Under the pieces are notes generated by a model. That model was not told the origin of the DNA. It saw only the letters and a list, made by a program, of their open reading frames with translations, and ran no database searches. The translations under genes and the position numbers were made by a program. This document shows, one piece after another, positions 1 to 4,918 of a DNA stretch of 5,328 nt (its first letter is position 1; each line of letters opens with the position of its first letter). The stretch is from contig MGOA01000150.1 in the NCBI GenBank assembly GCA_001796965.1, positions 1-5,328 of the forward strand, in the 5' to 3' direction. Origin of the DNA: Chloroflexi bacterium RBG_16_64_43 (GTDB taxonomy: Bacteria; Chloroflexota; Anaerolineae; Anaerolineales; RBG-16-64-43).

Positions 1-112
1 ACGTATTCGGCCAGCTTCCAGCCGATCGACTCGTGCAACCCGGTGGTGGCAACGCCACGTATTCGGCCAGCTTCCAGCCGATCGACTCGTGCAACCCGGT
101 GGTGGCAACGCC
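1..112. repeat. Perfect 56-bp tandem duplication at window edge
   Basis: Positions 1-56 and 57-112 are identical, head to tail, with no mismatch. The unit lies in the conserved 3' part of the glycosyltransferase gene on the minus strand. Because 56 is not a multiple of three, the second copy is read in a different frame. Only two copies are visible and the array touches the first base of the window, so more copies may lie outside. The position and exactness suit an assembly artefact at a contig end. A real slippage duplication is the alternative, since GGCG occurs at the unit start and is the sequence expected after the unit in the intact gene. Confidence 0.95.
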
Positions 113-910
113 GATCGAATGCTCGCGCAGCAGCCGGATGTAGTTCTCCTTGGTCGAGAGGCGGTCGTCTGCGAGCAGCACATCCTTGTGGTGGGTCAGG
201 GCGTAGGGGGTGTGGCGGAAGCCGCCGGTAAATGCCGGGCCGAATTCTTTCCGCATCAGGCGCACGCACTCGGCGCGCTCCTCGTTGATCTGCCGGCGCT
301 GCTCGGCCTTTTCCGCCGGCCGGGCGGGGTCGTCGGTGGGGTCCCAGGCACGCGCCATGAACAGAACCCGCGGCGGCTGGGCCCGGTCGGGCGGCGCACT
401 CATTTCCCCCACCGTCGCGCGGAAGCCGGGCGCTACGGCCGACATCGCGAACCCGCTCAGAGTCAAGCGGGCAAGCATCTTTATCCGTTTGGCAGCGTCC
501 CTTTCGAAGAAGAGCCGCCGGCCCATTTCAAACACATCACGCCCGTCGGCATGCACTGCGTAGTTCAATCCGTATGGATGGACTTTGTCACGCAGCGCCG
601 GCGGGATCGCCTCCCACGCGTAGCTGCGCTTGAAGTACAGGTCGACGCGCTCGGCGGCGGTGAGGTTGATGTCCTGCGCATCTTGCGTGTCGAAGTACAC
701 CTGAGTGCCGCCGTCGAGAAGCACAAGCAGATGCGCCTCATGCGCCTGCGGTCCGTAGGCGGAAGCACGAGCATCGCGCCTGCCGCTTCCCAGGAAGACC
801 TGGCGCAGCCGCACAACCCCGGCGCGGTGGAGTAGCGCCAGCCCGGTCAGCGCCTGGGTCAGGTGCGGCGAGAGCGAGCGGCAGAATACCGTGGCGTGGA
901 TAGGTTTCAT
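1..910 (-). CDS. Putative glycosyltransferase, 3' end missing and frameshifted
   Basis: The frame is open from an ATG at 910-908 to the left edge, about 303 codons, and no stop is reached. Residues 1-286 look like one soluble protein with no signal peptide or membrane segment. Landmarks are YFKRSY (92-97), YGLNY (113-117), a hydrophobic strand RVLFMAR (181-187) that may open the second domain, and GLHESIGWKLAEYVA (272-286). The last stretch resembles the donor-site region of GT-B fold, family-1-like glycosyltransferases, where a G-rich IGWK-EY segment is conserved. This is from memory, not from a search. After A286 the duplication at 1-112 shifts the frame and the following residues (LPPPGCTSRS...) are not family-like. 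The true gene should continue to the left. The gene starts 79 bp after the methyltransferase stop and may be co-transcribed with it. No good Shine-Dalgarno is visible, and a 5-bp hairpin (921-935) sits 10 bases upstream of the ATG. Substrate is unknown; a surface glycan is an inference. Confidence 0.6.
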   Translation of the reverse strand, partial: MKPIHATVFCRSLSPHLTQALTGLALLHRAGVVRLRQVFLGSGRRDARASAYGPQAHEAHLLVLLDGGTQVYFDTQDAQDINLTAAERVDLYFKRSYAWEAIPPALRDKVHPYGLNYAVHADGRDVFEMGRRLFFERDAAKRIKMLARLTLSGFAMSAVAPGFRATVGEMSAPPDRAQPPRVLFMARAWDPTDDPARPAEKAEQRRQINEERAECVRLMRKEFGPAFTGGFRHTPYALTHHKDVLLADDRLSTKENYIRLLREHSIGVATTGLHESIGWKLAEYVALPPPGCTSRSAGSWPNT

Positions 911-989
911 GGAGGCTAACCCGGAAGGACTCCGGCACGAGGGCTGTTGGTTCAACTATTGCGGCAAGAACAATCCCAACGGGGCTAAC

Positions 990-1754
990 CTACGCTACGC
1001 GCCCCTGGGGCTTGCCGCCTTCAAGGATCAGCGTCTCAAGGTCGTAGAACTCGGCCGGCATCTCACGCAGATTCTCCAGGCCGCGCAACTCGTCGCTCGA
1101 GCTCTCGCCCGGACGGCAGGCCGTGATCTCGGTGAAGCCCGCCTCCTCCAACGCGCGACGCAGCGACTTCTCGTCGTAGATGAAGCGGTGGCCCCAGGCG
1201 CGCACGAAGTGATTGATGACGTAGCTGTCCTCGGCCCGCTCGGCCGGCAGGCTGGAGGCCTGCGCCGCCCAAGCCAGGTAACGCTGCTGCAGCGGGGACT
1301 TGTCCGCTCCGTAGAGGTTGATCAGAAAGACAAGGTTGGGGGTTGCCACACGCAAACGGCCTCCCGGCTGCAGGACCCGACAGCACTCGCTCAACATGAA
1401 GTGGGCCTGGCTGGGCGTTAGGTGCTCGATCATGTGCTCGCTGTAGACGTGAGAGAACGTCGCCGGTTCGAAGGGGAACGGTTTGCGCACATCAAGATAG
1501 AGCTCGCGATTGGATTCTGGATGGTAGTCGGAATTGAGCCAACCGGGAAGCGGATGGCGGCCGCAGCCCAGGTTCAGCTTGCGCGGCCCTCCCGCGGCGA
1601 AGTACTCGCGCTGCAAGCGCCGGTCGGCGCCGGCCAGGTCGCGTCGGGCGCGCCAGGCAATCGTGCGCCGTGCGTCGCGCGAGATGGCCACCAGATCGCG
1701 TGCAAACTGATCGAGGTAGACCCGCGCCAAGAGGCTGCGCACGATGTTCGCCAT
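990..1754 (-). CDS. Class I SAM-dependent methyltransferase
   Basis: This is a complete 254-aa protein, usual for a single-domain Methyltransf_11-type enzyme that transfers a methyl group from S-adenosylmethionine. An N-terminal stretch rich in Arg and Ala (1-58) precedes the Rossmann core. Motif I is LNLGCG (60-65). Acidic residues D76 and D88 are candidates for binding the SAM ribose or following the next strands. EHMIEHL (106-112) and LQPGGRLRVATPN (128-140) match the usual post-motif segments. The C-terminal part (180-212) has HRFIYDEKSLRRALEEAGF, the 'loading helix plus AGF' seen in many of these enzymes. The KLNLGCG...PGWLNSD pattern is common in methyltransferases of polysaccharide and cell-envelope clusters, so a sugar or lipid acceptor is likely but not shown. 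The ATG at 1754-1752 is the first start after an in-frame TAG at 1766-1764. No Shine-Dalgarno is visible. The putative glycosyltransferase follows after 79 bp. Confidence 0.9.
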   Translation of the reverse strand: MANIVRSLLARVYLDQFARDLVAISRDARRTIAWRARRDLAGADRRLQREYFAAGGPRKLNLGCGRHPLPGWLNSDYHPESNRELYLDVRKPFPFEPATFSHVYSEHMIEHLTPSQAHFMLSECCRVLQPGGRLRVATPNLVFLINLYGADKSPLQQRYLAWAAQASSLPAERAEDSYVINHFVRAWGHRFIYDEKSLRRALEEAGFTEITACRPGESSSDELRGLENLREMPAEFYDLETLILEGGKPQGRVA

Positions 1755-1760
1755 GCGCCG

Positions 1761-1766
1761 ATTCTA
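1761..1766 (-). promoter_or_regulatory. Possible -10 element (TAGAAT) for the methyltransferase
   Basis: The minus strand reads TAGAAT, five of six matches to TATAAT, ending six bases before the A of the ATG. If used, transcription would begin at or next to the start codon and give a leaderless mRNA, which fits the absence of a ribosome binding site. No -35-like hexamer is found 16-18 bp upstream (the region reads CGCAGG or similar), so this is weak. Confidence 0.25.
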
Positions 1767-1846
1767 TCCTGAACTACCCTTGGCCTGCGGCCTCAGGAGC
1801 TTGCGGCTGATGTAAAGACGGCACCTACCCCCTTAGCCCTCGGTAA

Positions 1847-1944
1847 GCAACTGCCCGGTTGCATGAGAGTCAACCCTCTCCGCCACGCCTCAGCCTGCCG
1901 AAGACAACCTCTCGGCGGAGAGCCTGCCCTTGAAGGGGGGCAGG
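1847..1944. repeat. Cluster of overlapping inverted repeats in the spacer
   Basis: The 220-bp spacer 1755-1974 between permease 2 and the methyltransferase has no convincing gene. It does contain at least five stems. They are GCAAC/GTTGC (1847-1851 with 1858-1862), GAGAG/CTCTC (1865-1869 with 1876-1880), CTCTCCGCC/GGCGGAGAG (1876-1884 with 1914-1922, 29-base loop), CTCTC/GAGAG (1909-1913 with 1918-1922, 4-base loop) and CCTGCCC/GGGCAGG (1923-1929 with 1938-1944). The stems sharing 1876-1884 or 1914-1922 are mutually exclusive. This may be a degenerate REP-like intergenic repeat or an mRNA 3' structure; the sequence alone does not decide. Confidence 0.5.
1923..1944 (-). terminator. Possible 3' hairpin or weak terminator of the ABC operon
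   Basis: A perfect 7-bp stem, CCTGCCC/GGGCAGG with an 8-base loop, begins 30 bases after the stop codon of permease 2. It is followed at once by a second short stem (1909-1922). The position suits the end of the exporter operon, but no T-run follows on the minus strand. It is therefore not a standard intrinsic terminator and may only stabilise the 3' end or slow polymerase. Confidence 0.3.
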
Positions 1945-1974
1945 GGGAGAAGTGGACGGTCTTGTCAGAAAACT

Positions 1975-2775
1975 CTAGAAGCCTTCCAGTTTGCCACTGC
2001 GCTTCGCCTGGCGTTCCACCCAGCGAAAAAGCGAGTAGCCCAAGAGGACGTAGACCGCCCCCAGCAACACCTCCCCGCCGAGCAGCGGCAGCACCGACCC
2101 CAGGCTTGCCCCGTCAATCAGCGCGCGCGAGGCGGCAATGCCGCGCGTCAGCGGCAGTGCCCACGAGATAGATTGCATCCATCCCGGCAGCGCGGCCAAT
2201 GGAATATTGGCGCCGGAGAAGATCAACAGCCCGACGTACGCCGTGTTATTGATGAACATCGTTTCGATGCTTACCAGCCCGACACAGCCGAGCAGCAAGC
2301 CCAGCCCGGAGGTCGAAAAAGTGGTGATGAGAATCGCCAGGGCGAGACCCACCAGGTTCGCCTGCGAGAAGTCGAGCCCCAAGAGCAGCACGCCCCACGC
2401 CAGGCCCATCACCACGGTCAGCATCCCGTCGATTACGTGCATAAAAGCGCGCCCCGAGAACATCGCCAGGCGGTTGGCCGGCGTGCCGAATAGATACGGC
2501 AGCGTGCCCGCCCAGCGGTCGCCGCCCACGCTCATCGTCACGCCGTAGATACCGTTGACCGCCGCCAGTTGGACGGCGTTACCGATAATGAAGAACGAGG
2601 CGTTGGCGCGCCCGGTGGCGAAGGTGCCCAGCATGGTCCAGAACAGGATTTGCACCAGGGGCATGAACACCTTGGAGGCGAGGTAAGCCACCGGCTGCAG
2701 CCAACTGAACAGCGCCACATACGAGAGCAGCGCTCCTTCCATGAACAAACGCACGTTTATCGCCAGCGCCCGCAT
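1975..2775 (-). CDS. ABC-2 type transporter permease (second membrane subunit)
   Basis: A 266-aa integral inner-membrane protein of the ABC-2 family and last gene of the exporter operon. About six hydrophobic segments are visible, near residues 30-52, 60-80, 113-134, 140-168, 176-196 and 228-250. Between the second and third lies a polar loop, DRWAGTLPYLFGTPANR (86-102). It matches the E/D-R-x-x-GTL-x-x-L-x-x-TP pattern typical of ABC-2 permeases, where the cytoplasmic loop contacts the ATPase. IPLAALPGWM (191-200), before the last membrane segment, is also family-like. The C-terminus is short and basic. The ATG at 2775-2773 has an excellent AGGAGG site five bases upstream that overlaps the stop of permease 1, so the two should be translated together. 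The protein shares layout and both motifs with permease 1 but is clearly different in sequence, implying a heterodimeric channel. The cargo cannot be read from the sequence. Confidence 0.92.
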   Translation of the reverse strand: MRALAINVRLFMEGALLSYVALFSWLQPVAYLASKVFMPLVQILFWTMLGTFATGRANASFFIIGNAVQLAAVNGIYGVTMSVGGDRWAGTLPYLFGTPANRLAMFSGRAFMHVIDGMLTVVMGLAWGVLLLGLDFSQANLVGLALAILITTFSTSGLGLLLGCVGLVSIETMFINNTAYVGLLIFSGANIPLAALPGWMQSISWALPLTRGIAASRALIDGASLGSVLPLLGGEVLLGAVYVLLGYSLFRWVERQAKRSGKLEGF

Positions 2776-2780
2776 GCGCG

Positions 2781-2786
2781 CCTCCT
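2781..2786 (-). promoter_or_regulatory. AGGAGG ribosome binding site of permease 2
   Basis: The minus strand reads AGGAGG five bases before the ATG at 2775. Its first two bases are part of the TAG stop (2787-2785) of permease 1. The site fixes the start of permease 2 and suggests re-initiation by ribosomes finishing the upstream gene. Confidence 0.8.
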
Positions 2787-3582
2787 ACTCCAACCTCAAG
2801 CTCGCGTCGGCCCGCGCCTTGTGCAGCACGATGCGCGTCAACCAATGCGACAAGAACAAATAAGCCGCGGCCAGAGCCATCATCATGCCCCAGCACAGAA
2901 CGACCTCCGACAGCGTCGCGGCGCCGGTCGTCGTCCCGTGCAGCGCACGCGCTGCCCAATACGGCGCCAGGATGTACGAAAAGGGGGTCGTCCACCCCGG
3001 CAGCAGGGCAATCGGGAAAAGGAACCCGCACAACATGTAGATCGGGAATTCCATGGCATTCTGGAATTGCTGCACCGTGCGGCTAAGCAGAAAGACCGGT
3101 GCAATCACCAGCCCGAAGGTGACGTAGGCAATGACCGTGAAGCCGAGCGACATGACAAACAGCAGGGGCTGCTGGATAGCGAGCGACTGATGGAAGACCA
3201 GCGCCGCAAAGATGTAGCTCCCCACCATCGAGAGCATCGACAGCACCACGATGGCCAAGTTCTTGCCGAAGATGATCACCGAGATCGGTGTTGGCTGCCC
3301 CACCATGAGTTCGAGAGTCCCGGTCCAGCGCTCCCAGTTGATGCTGTTGCCGCCCATGAAGAGCAGCGCCGACCACAGCCCGGTCATGCCCGAGCCGACC
3401 ACGACAAACAGAGCGTTGGCCGCCCCGCGCGCCACGAGCATGAACATCGCCAACACCGCGATGGCCAGCGGCTGGACGAGGATCGTGAAGAGCACAAAGG
3501 CGTCGGGTGCGTTCATGCGCAAGGTCACATCGAATGCCGCCAGCGCAACCCGCGCGTTGTGCCGCCAGTCGGCCGCGTTCAT
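2785..3582 (-). CDS. ABC-2 type transporter permease (first membrane subunit)
   Basis: A 265-aa inner-membrane ABC-2 permease, middle gene of the exporter operon. Hydrophobic segments lie near residues 29-50, 58-77, 109-130, 137-165, 178-195 and 226-246. The loop ERWTGTLELMVGQP (84-97) is the conserved ABC-2 segment expected to meet the ATPase. A second family-like element, FPIALLPGW (189-197), precedes the last segment. The ATG at 3582-3580 is chosen because its ATGA overlaps the TGA of the ATPase gene by four bases and GGGAGG lies six bases upstream. The frame stays open further upstream, but that part lies inside the ATPase gene and reads as low-complexity Gly/Ala/Arg, so the longer start is rejected. 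The last ten residues are polar. With the ATPase and permease 2 it should form one exporter; substrate unknown. Confidence 0.92.
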   Translation of the reverse strand: MNAADWRHNARVALAAFDVTLRMNAPDAFVLFTILVQPLAIAVLAMFMLVARGAANALFVVVGSGMTGLWSALLFMGGNSINWERWTGTLELMVGQPTPISVIIFGKNLAIVVLSMLSMVGSYIFAALVFHQSLAIQQPLLFVMSLGFTVIAYVTFGLVIAPVFLLSRTVQQFQNAMEFPIYMLCGFLFPIALLPGWTTPFSYILAPYWAARALHGTTTGAATLSEVVLCWGMMMALAAAYLFLSHWLTRIVLHKARADASLRLE

Positions 3583-4550
3583 GCCTCGCCTCCCACCAGC
3601 CGCACATAGGCATCTTCCAGGGTGGGTTCGCGCACGACCACCCGCCCCACCCGCAACCCGCTCATCGCGGCCATCAGATCCGGCACGGCTTCCGCTCCGC
3701 GGCGCGTCTGCACCCGCATCCACTGGCGAGAGTCCAAGTTCTCCAGCGAGACCGTATCCACAAAGGGCATCCCCCGCACCCTTTCGAGCACGTCCGGCGG
3801 CAGCCCGAACACCTCCACCTCCACCACCGAGAGATCGCTCACGTGCCCCTTGAGCGCCTGGGGCGTGTCCATCGCGATGATGCGCCCCTTGTTGATGACC
3901 GCCACGCGCTGGCACAGCGCATCCGCCTCGAACATGTAGTGCGTGGTGAGAAGTATCGTCTTGCGTTCGGCCTGCAGGTCGCGCACCACGTGGCGCAGCT
4001 CGCGCGCCCCCACCGGGTCGAGCCCGATCGTCGGTTCATCCAGGAACAGCACCTCCGGGTCGTGCAGCAAGGTGCGCGCAATGTGCAGCCGCTGCATCAT
4101 GCCGCGCGAGTAGCCCTCCACCTTCTCCTTGCCGCGGTCGCCCAGCCCTACCAGCTCGAGCAGGTAGGCGATGCGCTTGCGCGCCACGGCCGGTTCGACG
4201 TGGTAAAGCGAGGCAAAATAGCGCAGGTTGTCGATGCCCGACAGGCGCCAATACAACCCGCGTTCGCCGCCGAAGATGAAGCCGATGCGCTTGCGGATGG
4301 GTTCGGGGTCCCGATCCACATCGTGCCCCAGCACGCGCGCCGTGCCGCCGCTGGGGATGAGCAGCGTCGTCAGCATCTTGACCGTCGTCGTCTTGCCGGC
4401 GCCGTTCGGCCCCAGCAAGCCGAACAATTCGCCCGGGGAGACGGCAAACGAGATGTCGTCCACCGCGACGACCGTCTTGGCCTTGCGGCGGATGACGCCG
4501 ATATGGGTCTTGAATTCGCGGCGCAGGTGCTCGACCTCAATCGGGTTCAC
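3579..4550 (-). CDS. ABC-2 type transporter ATP-binding protein
   Basis: A 323-aa cytoplasmic ATPase that powers the exporter formed with the two permeases encoded just downstream. Motifs in order are Walker A GPNGAGKTT (47-55), ABC signature YSRGM (147-151), Walker B VLFLDEP (167-173) with catalytic E172, D-loop GLDP (176-179) and H-loop H204 in TTHYM. The Q-loop position in IGFIFGGERGLYW appears to hold G95 instead of Gln. A C-terminal domain of about 90 residues (235-323), ending in REPTLEDAYVRLVG, is typical of DrrA/NatA-like ABC-2 ATPases. Length is normal for that group. The start is GTG at 4550-4548, with GAGG seven bases upstream and an in-frame TGA at 4562-4560 that blocks any longer start. 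The TGA stop overlaps the next ATG by four bases, so expression of ATPase and permease 1 is probably coupled. The architecture with two different permeases differs from Wzm/Wzt O-antigen exporters, which use one permease gene. Confidence 0.95.
   Translation of the reverse strand: MNPIEVEHLRREFKTHIGVIRRKAKTVVAVDDISFAVSPGELFGLLGPNGAGKTTTVKMLTTLLIPSGGTARVLGHDVDRDPEPIRKRIGFIFGGERGLYWRLSGIDNLRYFASLYHVEPAVARKRIAYLLELVGLGDRGKEKVEGYSRGMMQRLHIARTLLHDPEVLFLDEPTIGLDPVGARELRHVVRDLQAERKTILLTTHYMFEADALCQRVAVINKGRIIAMDTPQALKGHVSDLSVVEVEVFGLPPDVLERVRGMPFVDTVSLENLDSRQWMRVQTRRGAEAVPDLMAAMSGLRVGRVVVREPTLEDAYVRLVGGEA
3584..3594 (-). promoter_or_regulatory. Ribosome binding site of permease 1
   Basis: The minus strand has GGGAGG at 3594-3589, six bases from the ATG, and a second GAGG at 3587-3584 only one base from it. 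The first has normal spacing. It lies inside the end of the ATPase gene and supports the 3582 start over any longer frame. Confidence 0.7.
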
Positions 4551-4559
4551 GGGGAAACC

Positions 4560-4610
4560 TCACGCAGGAGCGTCGGCCCGGGCAACGGCCAGCGCCGGTG
4601 ATCGTCTCAT
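4560..4610 (-). other. Possible 16-codon upstream ORF in the ABC leader
   Basis: In the predicted leader of the ATPase mRNA, an ATG at 4610-4608 opens a 16-codon frame. It ends with a TGA at 4562-4560, nine bases before the GTG start. The TGA overlaps the GAGG ribosome binding site. The ATG lies just inside a 5-bp hairpin (GAGAC/GTCTC, 4614-4618 with 4604-4608). The peptide is Ala/Arg-rich with no attenuation-type codon run and only a poor upstream GAGAG. It could be chance; it is recorded for its position. Confidence 0.15.
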
Positions 4611-4668
4611 TGCGAGACTCTCGGGATTAGCGATCGTACCGCCCTTCGACCGGCAACAGCGACTTCGC

Positions 4669-4697
4669 ATTCTACCTCGCACGCATCAGCCTGTCGT
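4669..4697 (-). promoter_or_regulatory. Sigma70-like promoter for the ABC exporter operon
   Basis: On the minus strand, ACGACA (4697-4692, four of six matches to TTGACA) is followed after exactly 17 bases by TAGAAT (4674-4669, five of six matches to TATAAT). Transcription would start near 4662 and leave a leader of about 110 bases before the ATPase GTG at 4550. It is the best promoter seen in the interval upstream of the operon. Its -35 box lies about 10 bp from the ribosome binding site of the plus-strand small ORF, so the two units may be divergent. Confidence 0.5.
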
Positions 4698-4706
4698 CCC
4701 CCAATT

Positions 4707-4710
4707 GAGG
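4707..4710 (+). promoter_or_regulatory. GAGG ribosome binding site of the small plus-strand ORF
   Basis: GAGG is followed by seven bases and then the GTG at 4718. This is normal spacing and one reason to treat the small ORF as more than a shadow frame. Confidence 0.4.
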
Positions 4711-4717
4711 GAATAGG

Positions 4718-4918
4718 GTGACGCAGCGCACAATCGCTGACCCGGAATCCGCCCTGGGCTGCAGCGTGTGCGCCAGGCGCAGGGCGCACAGCCACACGCG
4801 ATCCTATTCGATGACTTCGCAGTACGGGGATCTGGTGGGGGTGGCGACACACCCGAAGCCCAAGGTGGCGGTCGGCGCGTGCCAACGCTGCTTGCCCTGG
4901 TCTGGCTACAACTCGTGA
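4718..4918 (+). CDS. Small hypothetical protein with two CxxC pairs
   Basis: A 66-aa frame, GTG to TGA, on the strand opposite all neighbours. I do not recognise the family. It has CSVC (15-18) and CQRC (55-58), spaced like a small zinc-ribbon or rubredoxin-type metal site; metal binding is inference. Between them is a basic, His/Ser-rich stretch (19-34). There is no signal peptide or membrane segment. Support for coding: GAGG seven bases before the start; about 85% G/C at third codon positions by my hand count (56 of 66) against about 61% at second positions; and location in a 355-bp gap with no other good gene. Against: it is short, has no clear promoter, and an 8-bp hairpin lies inside it. 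Its last 13 bases overlap the end of the deacetylase gene tail to tail. A weak start at M32 (4811) is also possible. The competing minus-strand frames here (4885-4607 and 4937-4686) are Arg/Pro-rich and look like shadows. Confidence 0.42.
   Translation: MTQRTIADPESALGCSVCARRRAHSHTRSYSMTSQYGDLVGVATHPKPKVAVGACQRCLPWSGYNS
4767..4790. other. 8-bp GC-rich hairpin
   Basis: TGTGCGCC (4767-4774) and GGCGCACA (4783-4790) form a perfect 8-bp stem with an 8-base loop. It lies about 115 bases beyond the deacetylase stop in that gene's direction. No T-run follows on either strand, so it is not a standard terminator. It could still mark the 3' end of the deacetylase mRNA, or be a structure inside the small plus-strand ORF. 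Confidence 0.35.

Noticed and set aside
89..835. 248-codon plus-strand frame opposite the putative glycosyltransferase
   Set aside because: It is antisense to a frame with recognisable family features. Its product is low-complexity (Ala, Gly, Arg, His) with no motif, as expected for a shadow in GC-rich DNA.
891..1421. 176-codon plus-strand frame opposite the methyltransferase
   Set aside because: It lies antisense to the clear SAM-methyltransferase motifs and shows no domain of its own.
1863..2171. 102-codon plus-strand frame starting in the spacer at 1863
   Set aside because: It runs antisense into permease 2, has a Pro/Arg/Ala-rich product and overlaps the inverted-repeat cluster. No ribosome binding site was seen.
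2569..3609. 346-codon plus-strand frame across both permease genes
   Set aside because: The product is a run of His, Arg, Gln and Glu typical of the complement of hydrophobic codons. It spans two genes antisense and has no recognisable fold.
2785..3915. Longer version of permease 1 starting at 3915
   Set aside because: The extra 111 residues overlap the ATPase gene in another frame and are Gly/Ala/Arg low-complexity. The 3582 ATG has a good ribosome binding site and a classic ATGA overlap.
3507..4601. 364-codon plus-strand frame opposite the ATPase
   Set aside because: Although long, it mirrors the ATPase gene, is rich in His/Arg/Gln/Ala repeats and has no motif. The minus strand has every ABC ATPase motif in frame.
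4645..4673. Plus-strand promoter TTCGAC-17-CATTCT for the small ORF
   Set aside because: The -10 matches consensus at only three of six positions and the -35 is imperfect, so it is no better than chance in this sequence.
4551..4905. tRNA or other RNA gene in the 355-bp interval
   Set aside because: I looked for a cloverleaf, a CCA end and a T-loop GTTCRA pattern on both strands and saw none. The 4767-4790 stem stands alone.
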